Source: Phyllostachys edulis
Taxonomy: Eukaryota > Streptophyta > Magnoliopsida > Poales > Poaceae
Length of the DNA: 64,000 nt
Assembly (NCBI GenBank): GCA_036346405.1
Contig: CM070550.1
Span: forward strand, 13,240,115 to 13,304,114
Reading direction: 5' to 3'
The notes below the pieces were generated by a model. The model ran no database searches, was not told the DNA's origin, and saw only the letters and a program-made list of their open reading frames with translations. Shown one piece after another: positions 8,534 through 19,826 of the stretch. The translations under genes were made by a program, and so were the position numbers. How positions within the stretch are numbered: the stretch's first letter is position 1; each line of letters starts with the position of its first letter.

Positions 8534-11500
8534 TGTAACATCCCAAAGTTATGTTACCAAAATAAAAATTAATAAAGTTATTATTTTATTGGACTTTCTG
8601 GAATTTGAAAGTGTTTTATTGCTTTTCTTGAATTTATAAAGTTTTAAAAGTCAAAATTTAAAATTTATTGAAGTCTTTGAAGTTTTCTTGGATTTTAATT
8701 GAAAAATAAAACTAAATTAATTTCTGAATTTTAAAAGCTTTTCCTTAATTATTTTAAAGCCAAAATAAATTTATTTGCAAAATCTATTACAAATAATAGT
8801 TGGAAATATTTTATGTAAGTCCAAAATAACTCTAGGAATTTCTGTGAATTTTTCTGGAATTTTTGGATTTTATTTGCTATTTTCTAAAGCCAAAATGTAT
8901 TAATCAAATTATTTTAAAAGTTAAATCAATTAAAAATCCGAGAATAGTGCTTGGGCCGAATTCCTCTGGCCTATTCCCGTTTTTCTCCGCACGCCTGGCC
9001 CGCTCATCTTCTTAGAGTTGCGCGATCTCGGTCGTTGATCCTGGATCGGACGCCAGCCCACGCGCCTCTCTTTCTTTCTATCTCTCTCTCCATCTCGCTG
9101 CAGGTGGGCCTGCCCACACCCGTCTTCTACCTCACCCTCCTCCTTCCTCGCGCAAACCCGCTCGCCTTCGCCATTTGTGTTGATTGGAGCTCGCTCAATC
9201 AGGTGAAATCCTCCTCCATTAATCACGTGATCGTGTGCATTTAAACCGCCGCGTCACCCCGCACCCAATCCAGCACTCACCTTCCTTTCTCGCACCCTAA
9301 ATCCCCTAATTTTCGTCGGCGGCCTCGCGCGAGCTTCGTACGCTCCACGGCGAAAGAACCCTGCCCGCACCCCTATAAGTAGCGCCCCATGTGCGCCTTG
9401 AGCTCCTCATCTTAGCGCCGCCAGCCACTTCTCTTCTCCTCCCCCCCAATCGCCGGCAATTTGAGTTCTCGCCCGCGCCGCCAAAGCTCGGTTTTTCTTC
9501 AATTCCAGTGCCACCAGCGATGCCACGGCCACATCTCCACCACCGTCGGCATTGTTGCCACTGGCTACCCCGTCGCAATCGCTTGTTTGCCCAAGACCGC
9601 CGAACACCCGTGGCGTCGCCGTTGCTACCAGACGCTCGCCACCATTTCGCCGCCGGCGATTCCTCCACACCCTTGCGCCACCGAGGTAACCATCGCGTTC
9701 GCCGTTCCATTCTCTCTCCGATGCACACCTCACTAGAGCTCGTCGCGGCGCAAAGCGCTGGCGAGCCCGACGCCGAGCCGCCACCGGCCCTGTGCCTACG
9801 TGGTGTTGCCACGTCACGGCCACGTCGTCTTTTTTGCCTACGTGGCAGCCTTGTTCGCCACGTCATCACTAACGTGGTAGCATTCTTTAACCAGAAAGAA
9901 ATTGGCCGCTGACCTCAGCGTGACACATTAATCCGGATTTTCTTTCGAAAAATAATTAAGGAAAATCCTATATTCATCATTTCATGTGATTTCTGAACTT
10001 CCCGAAGTTCGTTCTCCTTCATACGAACTCCGATTTTGTCAATTCAAATTTCTAAATTCATATAAATTCAAGATCTAGCTAACTAAGCTAAAATTATTTA
10101 ATTTGGAGTTCATTTATATCTTCATTTGAATTTTGTTTGAATTTGGTTTATTTTCACGTATAGATTTCAACGACTTCGAAGAGTCAGATTTCGACGCCGT
10201 TTGAGAGCAAATAATTGAGCAAGGCAAGTTATACCTTTGATCATATTTTATCCCATTATTTAAATTTATTTAAATTCTTTTTTAAATTATTGCATGCGTA
10301 TTTCTATTCAATGTAATTTAAATTCCTATTTTAAATTTATAGTTATGCCTAATTCCTTTGTACATCCAAATTTGACATTGAATAGACATACCTTGACACT
10401 TTAGATAAAAATCTAGTTTATGCAATAGTATGAACTAGAACATTTTGAGAAAATTATGCTTAGACCTGAAATATTTGATTTGGGGAATTTCAGCTAAAAA
10501 TTAAATGTTGTTTAAATTGTATCCACGGCATTGGTATGTCAAGGGAGTTTACAAATACTTTGAAAAATGAAATAAAATGATGGTTTGTACTTGGGCGAAA
10601 TGTTTGTTTGGATGGTGCATGTTGATGCACGGGCTCAAGCTGGTTAAGGTTGAGGCCCAGTGGTTGTTTTGGAAAGTCGCTCAAGTCAATTAAGGACCGA
10701 TCTTTGAGTGTATTTTGCTAAGCCATACCATACTACCACATGTCCTGAGTATGGGGAGGGGACCTAGCTAACTAATTTGCAATGTTTCACCGTGGTCATT
10801 CCCTTCAGATGCGGTGGGTAGTCATGTTATGACCTACGTTAGTCCCACATGGTGCAAGAGGGGCTCAAATCCTGTGGATTGCAGCCCAAAGGGAGCGAAA
10901 CCTTAGCGAGGGGGGGATTGCGGTAGAATGACACTTTGTAAAGGCCTTGACATGTGCTCTAGACTGCTTACCTAAGGTAGTGAGCAGTGGTATCGACGGA
11001 TGCCAGACAAACTAGAGAATTCATGTCATGTGGGTAAAGCTATACAACCTCTGCAAGTGTAAAACTATTCGAATAGCTGTGTCCACGGTCATGGACATGC
11101 ATAGCAAAGCTGCTACAAGTTAGATCTTTGGTTTTGATTTCAAAATGATTTTGTAAAATAGTTTTGGCATGGATGGGTGTCCATGAGAAAAGTTATGGGT
11201 TGAAGCCCCGGGTTGGTGCCTGTGTTTATGTTGGTGTTAGGTTGGTGCCTACACTAGCTTTATTAATTCAGTTAAAACTCAATTTTAGTTATTGTAAAAT
11301 TTGAGATTTTGAACTTAGTATTATATTTAGATTGTCAAATATTGCTTTTGCACAAATGACCATATAAGCCATCCTTTGTTACATCCATACATGCATTAAC
11401 TCTTTTATTGTGTGTAACTTGTGAGCACGGAAGTTGTGCTCATCCTTACTTTATGCAAATAAATTTCAGAGAAGGACTTTGCTACCGATGTGGATCTCGA

Positions 11501-11746
11501 CGACTAGGCTACTACCCCAGTCGATTGCCTATGGCAAATCAGCTGGACTCCACTACTTCTTCGTCTTCCGATGTGTTCTTTAATGTTGGCTTGTAAGCCT
11601 CTTTTGTAATAAACTCTGTTGATTATTAATAATATTGTGCGATTTATGGATGTTGCCATATCTGTTTACTGTGTGAACTAGCTACTAATCATGGGACTAG
11701 TTCAGAAATGCACAGTGGATTTGGGGTGTTAATCCCGGGTCTGACA
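8534..11746 (+). repeat. 5' LTR, Tekay-like
   Basis: It runs from TGTAACATCCC to GGTCTGACA, followed four bases later by the primer binding site. ORFs seen inside (for example at 9391-9912) lie in a GC-rich part that recurs in the 3' LTR piece and are not genes. Confidence 0.8.
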
Positions 11747-11750
11747 GAAG

Positions 11751-11761
11751 TGGTATCAGAG
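11751..11761 (+). other. Primer binding site
   Basis: TGGTATCAGAG, complementary to the 3' end of initiator methionine tRNA, sits right behind the LTR end. Confidence 0.85.
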
Positions 11762-12496
11762 TCATATCGACTGTAGGTTGCGACCTACTTAGAATGGCCG
11801 TTAGTTGAAAAACTTCAAAATTTATTTTATATAACAAGAAAAATAAATTGTTCTCTCCTCATCTTGGTCATCTATCTATAGCTTCTTCATAGCAATTCTT
11901 TCTTACCTAATTCTCTTTTCACAATTTTATAATGTTAAATGGATCCTCTCTCCCTTGGAAATTTCTATAGATGGTCAACACGTTCTTACCAACACGTTCA
12001 AGATCACAAGACATGGAGCCATCAAGAAAGCATCGTCGTCTCCACCATCCAAGGACGACGGACATGACTTACCGAAGATCGCGATGTCAGCCCAACCATA
12101 TAGCTTAAGTTTGTCAAAGACTCATTCTGTGTATTGAGTCGTTTCACCAAGATATGATTATCGATCGAGTAGAACATTGTAATGTTTCTTAACTTGCATA
12201 GTATAATTTCTTTTGGTACATCGTACGTAGATCTTTTAATCTTGTGTACAAAGTTTTTCTTTAAGTGGGTGGACTTCTCTCCTCATAGCTTTCTTTCTCA
12301 TCCTTTGCTTTTCGCTCTCCTTTAACGATCCATTGGACTCCTAACCTATCGATGTGCTTGAACTTAAAAGATGAGTCGACACTTCAAAACTTCGAACAAC
12401 TCAAGACCGTAGACATGAATCCAACTTGAAGATAGACCCTTTCTATCTCTCAATTCATTTAACCTATATGTGTATTCCTTCTTTCTAGCCTCTCCG

Positions 12497-12528
12497 AATC
12501 TCGGGGACGAGATTCCTTTTAAGGGGGA
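12497..12528 (+). other. Polypurine-tract signature
   Basis: 'ctcggggacgagattcc' followed by 'ttttaaggggga' is nearly identical to the sequence preceding the 3' LTR at 39596. Here it does not lead into TGTAACATCC but into an internal LTR segment. Confidence 0.75.
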
Positions 12529-12536
12529 TAGTTTCT

Positions 12537-13345
12537 AGCCTCTCTGAATCTCTGAAGCTCAGTATTTCTTCAATTCCGGCGCCACCAGCGATGCTTCGGC
12601 CTCGTCTCCGCCACCGTCAGTATCGTCGTCACCTGGGCTACCCCGTGCGCACAACCGTTTGCCCCGAAAACCACCAGAACACACGCGACGTCGTCGAGCC
12701 GTACGCACCGCCGCCATTTCCTTCGCCGCCAGCGATGCCTCCACACCCTTGCGCCACCGAGGTAACCATCATGTTCGCCATTCCATTCTTTCTCCGATGC
12801 ACACCTCACCGGAGCTCGCCGCGGCGTAGAGCGCCGGCGAGCCTGACGCCGAGCCGCCACCGGCCCTGTGCCTATGTGGCGCGCCATGTCACGGCAACGT
12901 CGTCTTTTTTGCCTATGTGGAAGCCATGTGTCGCCACGTCATCACTGATGTGGCAGCATTCTTTAACCGGAAAGAAATCGGCCACTGACGTTAGCGTGAC
13001 GCATTAATCTGGATTTTCTTTAGAAAAATATTTCGGGAAAATCCTATATTCATCATTTCATGAGATTTCTAAACTTCCCAGAGTTCGTTCTCCTTCATAT
13101 GAACTCTAATTTTGTCGATTCAAATTTCTAAATTCATATAAATTCAAGATCTAGCTAACTAAGCCAAAATTGTTTAATTTGGAGTTCATTTGGATCTTCA
13201 TTTGAATTTTATTTGAATTTAGTTTATTTTCGCGTATAGATTTCGACGACCTCGGAGAGTCAGATTTCGACGCCGTTTGAGAGCAACTAATTGAGCAAGG
13301 CAAGTTATACATTTGATCATATTTGATCCCATTATTGAAGATTAT
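12537..13345 (+). repeat. Partial 3' LTR
   Basis: It matches 5' LTR positions from about 9485 to about 10260, with the same order and recognisable drift. The first 0.95 kb and the last 1.5 kb of the LTR are absent. Confidence 0.8.
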
Positions 13346-14071
13346 TTGCTGTAGGACACTGATCCATTAAAATAATATATCCGAGTGATTTGGAAAGAGA
13401 AACTTTGTAAAATGTCCTCAATACTCTCAATGCACAGTGACTGGCTCGGTCGGCACAGTGTCTGCCTCGGTCGATCTAGTTCAACCGTCTATAGAGTCGG
13501 GCTTTGGACCCGCATGTCATACAAATTAACCTCACTAATTGCAATTCTAATGGTTTTGGACCCACATGTCATACAAAATACTAATAAATTATTAACGACT
13601 AACTAATTGCACTTAACACTAATTAATTTTCTCACTAACCTAACTACTTTGCTGCAGTTGATCTTCTTCCCCAAATCCACAAAACACAGAGAAAAATAGA
13701 GAATCTCCATGCCGCACTCCATGGCACGCCCTCTTGCTCTGGCTCCTCGGTCGTCCCTCCTCGCCATCTTGCCGCGCCCGTCGGCCTCTGCATCTCGGCG
13801 CCGGTGCCCCTCGGTGGCCTCCTGCCTCTTGGATCAATGCTCATAAGAGTTGTTTAATGTTTTGAATCAATTCCTAAGTAGAGTCTGGTTCCATGCTTTT
13901 TTTTTGTTGGAATTGACCCCTCCAATGTATTAAATCGATTCAATGTCTTCTCTGTCCTCATTTGAGCAGGCTAAAACACAACATTGGAGATGGTCTTAGA
14001 AGTTTTTGTGTTGATTTGGGGACAACAAAAAGGACAATTAATGTAGGATTACCGGTATTTTAACGAGGGAT
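13346..14071. other. Unassigned stretch
   Basis: No convincing gene. A GC-rich patch at 13700-13840 gives short ORFs on both strands without recognisable motifs. Confidence 0.5.
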
Positions 14072-14200
14072 TTAAGGATTTGCCACTATATAGATGTGTA
14101 TTTTAGGAATTGCCACTTTATATTACAATGACTTGTGACCTTATGACCTATATGTCGGTGAGACACTAAAATGCATATCTATATAATGGAAAATCCTTGA
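14072..14200. mobile_element. Short MITE with 33 bp terminal inverted repeats
   Basis: The left arm (about 14074-14106, AAGGATTTGCC...GTATTTTAG) and right arm (about 14166-14199) are inverted copies with a handful of mismatches. TTA-like flanks would fit a Tourist-type MITE, but the exact ends are uncertain. Confidence 0.55.
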
Positions 14201-14231
14201 TTATTCCTATTTTAATTGGTACTCGTTAGGA

Positions 14232-14815
14232 TTATACAAGCCGTATTCCGATAATTCTATCTTTCACACAACGGCTAGGGCAAAGCATACCTGATGCATC
14301 TACAATTTTATCAAGTGGGGGTAGAATAGCACTGAAATAACTAAACCAAAAATCGAGTCTCTTGGCAAACATGCTGAGCACCCGAGCTGCTCCCACCACC
14401 TGGATGATATCCGACAGCGGGGCCTTGCACAGCTTCTTTTGGGCATAGTTGCACAAGCAGCACACATTCATATCCACGGCGTCAACAGCCTTCTATAAAG
14501 CCCTTCCACACAGCCGTGCGCATCAGTGTTCTCAACTCCCATCTGATGTACGTGGGAGACCGGCTCCAAAGCCCTTGTATGAAGACGCTGCACACCTCAG
14601 GGTCCAAGGAGAACTTGCGGGTGAGCCAGTGCATCACATTTGTGATTCGTGCATTCTCACCGTCGGGGTGTACCAGAGTGGCTCGCAGAAAACTGCTCAA
14701 GTCAACACTGCACGGACCTTCATGAACTGTGCCAACACCGTAATGCACTTTCAATGTAGTGGGTACAGGCATGACTTATTGTATGCCTGCAAATATTTCC
14801 AATATTGCAACTAGT
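14232..14815 (-). pseudogene. Transposon-derived ORF fragment
   Basis: Two minus-strand pieces, 14482-14772 and 14232-14477, form one broken reading: VHYGVGTVHEGPCSVDLSSF, then NVMHWLTRKFSLDPEVCSV, then IQGLWSRSPTYIRWELR and KGFIEGC. I recognise this as an N-terminal region common in grass transposon proteins (Mutator-like or related), not as a host enzyme. No transposase core follows. The T-rich, CT-rich stretch and TATA box to its right may be its old promoter. Confidence 0.5.
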
Positions 14816-15269
14816 CAGATCGCAACGCACGACATGCAAGTACTGCTACATTGTAATTTACATTTGTAAGGCCCTTCGCCTATCGTCAACAACTACACTA
14901 TAGCATGATCAAGACGTCATTCATTCCCTAAGGCAGAGGCCACAATGAACGTGCAGTACAATATTCAGATTCAACCTCAAAATCGAGCTATTCTATAGCA
15001 GGCATTATCCGATTCTGACGCTAACTTGTAATCTGAAATGCTACAAGTGGTGTTCCAGTCTTCTATAGAGCTATACCAATTACCCAAGTCAATTAGTTCA
15101 CACTAATTAACCTCTACTAATTAGTTCATACAAATAATTCATCCTCCTCATGCGCTCGGTCACGCATTATTCACCCAATAATAGTCGGTCACGCATGCAC
15201 CGACACAACTACAATACCTCTCATAAACAGCACTAATACTCCCTTACGGACTATTTTTTCCTCTAGCTA

Positions 15270-15520
15270 AAGTTTTCTATCGCTGCTACTTACATACAAA
15301 TTAACAACATTTCGATTTTCTAATTTTTTTTCTCTAACTAAAATTTCCTACATGTGCTACTTATACTACTATTTTTAACTACATCAACTATTTTTCTACC
15401 GCAGCTACTTACATACAAATTAACAACATTTCGATTTTCTAATTTTTTTCTCTAACTAAAATTTCTTACAGGTGCTACTTATACTACTATTTTAACTACA
15501 TAAACTATTTACTTACTAAA
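15270..15520. repeat. 119 bp tandem duplication
   Basis: 'gctacttacatacaaatt' and the following 100 bases occur at 15285 and again at 15404 with few differences. Confidence 0.85.
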
Positions 15521-15710
15521 AAATATACACTACAAAGTAAAAAAAACCTACCTCACAGACGAAGTCTTCTTCTTCTCCCTCCCCCTCTCCTCTTCTTCTT
15601 CTCCCTCTCCTTTTTTCCTCTCCTCCCCCTTCCTCTTTCTTCTCCTCCTCACACGCTCACTCTCTGTTTTCTCTCTCTACTCGCTCGCCCGGGGGGACCG
15701 GGCGCGGCTC

Positions 15711-15720
15711 CTTATATAGG
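15711..15720 (-). promoter_or_regulatory. Possible TATA box followed by CT-rich leader
   Basis: On the minus strand CCTATATAAG lies just upstream of a GC patch and an AG-rich (CT-rich on plus) tract at 15560-15680. It would drive transcription toward the ORF fragment at 14232-14815. This is inference from order and composition only. Confidence 0.4.
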
Positions 15721-16229
15721 CCATCCAGTTGCCCGACGGTTCAGCGACTAGAGCTTCCTATCGCTTGACGGTTCGGCGATAGCAGATATCGCCCAACTGT
15801 TGAAGTAATCAGAATTATTGCCGCCAATGATTCGGCGCGTCAGATCTAAATCTCAACGGTTGGGTGACAGCAGGTCAATCACTTTTCACAGGTGATTGGC
15901 TCCATACCAACCATTAGACGATGTGAGTATAATCTGTAAAAAGTTGCAAGAATATATTTTTAATTTCTAATAAAAAATAGATTATTTTAAAAAAATCGGT
16001 AGGCATTGAAGTTCGATACAGGGTGGGCAGGGTGCTCGACGAGACGACGACGCCTCTTGCCAGCCGAGTAGCGCCCAGTTCCGTTTGTTTCCACCAGACA
16101 ATCTTGCCGCACGAGTGCATTCGGATTGTAGCGCAATTGGAATTTGGGCCTGCAGTTCGGCACGGCTGCACTATCTTGGACTAAAAACGGGGAAAAAAAG
16201 TATATGTCATTGCAAAATTTTCGGCACTA
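15721..16229. other. Unassigned stretch with 'gacggttcggcgat' motifs
   Basis: 15735-15860 contains loosely repeated 'gcgac/gcgat' motifs next to 'gacggttc', reminiscent of CACTA subterminal repeats, but no CACTA terminus was found. No gene is visible. Confidence 0.4.
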
Positions 16230-16875
16230 ATAAGAATTCTCCAAGTTCCGCGTGCTTCTCAAAATTTACTCTCTGTTCATCATCTTGCTGTCGATGACAA
16301 TATTTTCCTTGAATTCCATCCCAATCATTTTTTTGAAGGATTTGGTTACAAAGAGAGTTCTTTGGCACGACAAATGTGAGAAAGGATTTTACCCTCTTAA
16401 ACCACTACGTGCACAAGCCATGTCTGCAGTCAAGCTCACGTATGAGGATTGACACTATCATCTAGGACATCTGTCATCTCGTGTCGTTCAACAAGTTTTA
16501 GCCTCAAATAAACTATCTTCTGTGTCTAGTTCAAGGAATAATCATATTTGTAACGCGTGTTAGGAAGGCAAGCGTCATCAATTACAGTTCCTTAGTTCAT
16601 CGAGTGTTTCTGCTGCACCACTCGAACTTGTATTCTCTGTTGTCTGGTGGCCGACTCATCGGTCCATAGGAGGATACAAATACTATGTCTCATTTATTAA
16701 TGATTATAGCAAGTTTGTGTGGATTTATTTCCGCAAGAATAAATCTGATGTCTTTCACGTGTTCCTTGAATTTCAGTCACATGTTGAATGACTCCTTGAT
16801 AAAAAAAAATCATATGTGTCCAATCTGATTGGGGTGGTGAATACCAAAAGCTAAATCATTTTTTCAACAGCAAGA
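16230..16875 (+). pseudogene. Ty1/copia fragment, left part (pre-integrase and integrase)
   Basis: Plus-strand readings give NLLSVHHLAVDDNIFLEF, HYHLGHLSSRVVQQVL and YYVSFINDYSKFVWIYF, the pre-integrase and integrase landmarks of copia polyproteins. Stops and frame changes break it. It is cut at 16876 by a gypsy LTR; the integrase resumes at 30747 (RTYQQNGAAERKHRHIVDMG). No LTRs of this element are visible. Confidence 0.8.
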
Positions 16876-17507
16876 TGACGAGGATTGTTGACCAATCAAT
16901 TATTCAAGTATATCTTTATTCGCTTATTAACAAGTAGGTACGGTTTTGCTAGGCCCAAGTTAGCTTTCTGGGCCCAAGATCAACCAAATAGTCGGAAGGT
17001 GGGCCTATAAAGTCTTTCCTTTGACCGTCTCCGAAACTCCTTCCGGAGGCCCAGCAAGACCTCCTCGAGGACTTCTCCGGGACCACCTCAAGGACCTCTC
17101 CAAGACGTCTCTAAGACCTCTCCCCCGCATAGGAGGTCCTAGAGGGTGGTTACCCATGTGCAATTAATAGCGGTTGCACGTGGAGATATCGGTGATAACT
17201 GTCATCATGAAGGGACGCGACGATTGACGGGAAGAGATGCGACAATTGGCGCGAAAGAGGCATCGCTGCTCATAACTGCCAACGCTTGTAATACTATAAA
17301 TAGTCCGACCTACATGCCTTTGTAACATAGGTTCACATCCAAGACCTAATCCACGTGTATTCACAGCCACTTTTCATCTAATCAGAGCATATTCTTTGCA
17401 ATACACATTCTCCATTTCGAGTCTCTTGGCAAATAGATAGTACTCTCCATATTTCTTTATTATATTCTTGTTTGTCCGTTCTATACCGAGAGTTCCAGAC
17501 GTCGACA
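16876..17507 (+). repeat. 5' LTR of the Tat element
   Basis: It has the same start, end and internal order as 30137-30746. It has an extra 'gttagctttctgggccca'-like segment near 16968 that is absent from the 3' copy. The middle has repeated 'aagacctct/aggacctct' motifs. Confidence 0.92.
17295..17303 (+). promoter_or_regulatory. LTR TATA box
   Basis: TATAAATAG lies in the right third of the LTR and is conserved in the 3' LTR at 30536-30544. Confidence 0.7.
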
Positions 17508-17509
17508 GC

Positions 17510-17527
17510 TGACGCCGTCCGTGGGGA
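17510..17527 (+). other. Primer binding site region
   Basis: 'tgacgccgtccgtgggga' lies just after the LTR. It resembles the TGGCGCCGTCTGTGGGGA primer site usual in this lineage. Confidence 0.6.
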
Positions 17528-17849
17528 GCGCTGTCATCATCTTCGCCTACTTGATTCTGGTAATGTATGTTGTATTTTGTTGATGAATCACAACCTTCCT
17601 ACTTGGAGAAAAGAAAGCATTCTCGACATCTCTAACTATGATGAAGGAATAGAAGAAAACTTCGTCCTCGTGTCCGGCAACACCCATGGCTCCTATAGGA
17701 CCGTTGCTAAGGCACCATCGCAAACCAAACCTTCTGCCTCCACTGGCTCCACACCGGTCGTGCCTTCGTCCACAGGTACCACTGTGGACGAATACTATCA
17801 TGAGCATGTCTCCTTTGGAAGAGGAGATTCGCAAAGTCCCTGAAGCCCA

Positions 17850-19826
17850 GTGAACCGTGATGATCTCGCTGGCGGCATCCACCCTGAAGGCTTGGAGAGA
17901 GTATCTGGGAAGAATCTTTTATTCACCCTACAGTACGCCTCGTCCTCTTCTTCAGAGGACAAGGGCATGTTCACCCCCTCCGCGTGTTCCGACGGTCGAC
18001 AGATCGCCACCGTCGGTGACGTTCAACCCAATCCGGACGATAATGCCGAAACGTCCGGGAAACGCCGGGATTAGGAGGAACAGGAACGCCTCCAACGAGA
18101 GGAAGAGGCCCGACAAGCCGAGATACGTGCCGCCACACAAGCGCACATCTCGCATGTTTGAGACCGCTACTTCCAAGACGCCCCTGGCTTCTCAGCAAGG
18201 GCGCAACCGCTAGTGATGCGTACGCCACCGCCGTGGGCAACGATGGTAAGAGGTTCAAATGCCTTACCAACCCCTATGCACGAGGATTCCCCTGCAGAAC
18301 GCGCTCGCTACTTAGCGACCGCCCTCGCACGTCCCTCGAAAGGATTGACTCCAGAGCAAGGAGTGCAAGTGATGCATGCAATTGCACAGGAACTACAAGA
18401 TATGGCAGAGAACATCTCTGCCCAATCACCAATTGTTCTTTACAAAACAGACTCGCGCCTAGAGGGGTCCTCAACTGGACGCCGATGGCAGAGTCGTAAT
18501 CATGATGCACCTTGTCGTCGTGTCCAAGACCAAGGTGAGTGCGACACTCATTTTTCGGGACGTAGCCGACGTCCCAGATCCCCTATTGGTCATAATAATC
18601 GTCGTAATACACGGCAATGTATTGGACCTTATGCAGGATGTAAAGCTTTTACCCCTGGATTGAGGGACATCACCTGGCCAAAAAAGTTCAAGCCAGGGAG
18701 CATGGAGACTTTTGATGGAATGCAAAACCCATTGGAATTCCTCCGAATCTACACTACTGCCGTCCAAGCTGCTGGAGGCGATGATAAGGTAATGGCCAAT
18801 TATATACTCACAGTTTTAACAGGTTCCGCTAGGACCTGGTTATTCAACCAACCTGAAGAATCCATACATAACTGGGAGATGCTCTATAATGCATTGTAAA
18901 ATAACTTTAAAAGTTGTTATGCAAAACCGGGGAAGGAAGACGATTTACATCGGCTTCGTCAAACCCCTGAGGAAAATCTACGACAATTTGTGAAGCATTT
19001 TATAGAAGTACGTAATACTATCCCAAATATTTCTGATGACTCTGTAATTTGAGCTTTTAAACAGGCGGTGAGATACCGAAGGTTCACAGAAGACCTCAAC
19101 ATCAACCCGTCTAGGTCCATGTCGGAACTTTTCGACATGGAGGATCGATACTCCGACGCCAATGAGGCAGTGGAATGGAATCGGATGGTGGATAAGGGGA
19201 CCACTCCTCCTCAGCCAGGCCTCGAGGAGGTCAAGGAAAAGAAATCCAAGAGGTCTGAGGGCTCCACAAGCAGCAAAGGTAAATCCAAGAGAAAGGAAAA
19301 GGGGAGGTCTAAGCAATCCACCAGGCAGGTCACGGCAATTGACCAACGACCACCCTAGACAAGACCAAAGGTCCCTGGACCAAGAGGAGGTAGGGAGGTC
19401 GTTCAAACGACCTGACTACCCCACGGTCTACAAGTACGTCCAGGAGCAGTGGACGCTGGTGCCCATTGCATAAAGTCCTTGGCCATGACCTCCACAACTA
19501 CCGTACTTGGCAAAAGCAGATGGAGGATTACTATGATGAGAAAGGCCCAATGCCTATTCCACCAGAAGATTGTGGACCACCAGAGGTCCAAGGTAATGAC
19601 AAGGACACGGAAATGTCATTCCAAAGAACGGATCACCATGTCAACGTCATTTACAGGGGTTCAGCCACCTATACCTCTAAGAGGCAGTACAAGGCGGCAT
19701 GGAGGGACGTCAACAGCGTTGAAGTCCCACTTGGTCGTCCAGAATACCCCAAATGGTCAGAGACCTTCCTGACCTTCAATAAGGAGGACGTCTCAAAAGG
19801 TATGTATACTTCTCGCAAATTACCAC
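17850..19826 (+). pseudogene. Tat-element gag, broken
   Basis: The best-preserved part is 18213-18899, ending in the gag core with NPLEFLRIYTTAVQAAGGDD and GSARTWLFNQP. It continues after a stop with GKEDDLHRLRQTPEENLRQF (about 18935-18995) and DLNINPSRSMSELFDMEDRY (about 19090-19150). After a basic, serine-rich linker, 19461-19520 reads CPLHKVLGHDLHN, the knuckle-like motif of this lineage, followed by the run into protease (VNVIYRGSATYTSKRQYKAA). Several in-frame stops and at least three frame changes are present. The reading stops at the nested solo LTR at 19827. Confidence 0.85.

Larger units (their letters stand above)
8534..13345 (+). mobile_element. Internally deleted Tekay-like Ty3/gypsy retrotransposon
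   Basis: A 3.2 kb 5' LTR is followed by a methionine-tRNA-type primer binding site, about 0.75 kb of interior without gag or pol, a polypurine-type signature shared with the element at 38-42 kb, and a partial 3' LTR. The interior has only a short ATG-led stretch near 11970 that resembles the start of gag in the related element. It cannot transpose alone. Confidence 0.8.

Noticed and set aside
9306..9912. ORFs of 138-187 codons on both strands
   Set aside because: They lie in the GC-rich middle of a gypsy LTR and the matching region at 12570-13007 does not preserve them.
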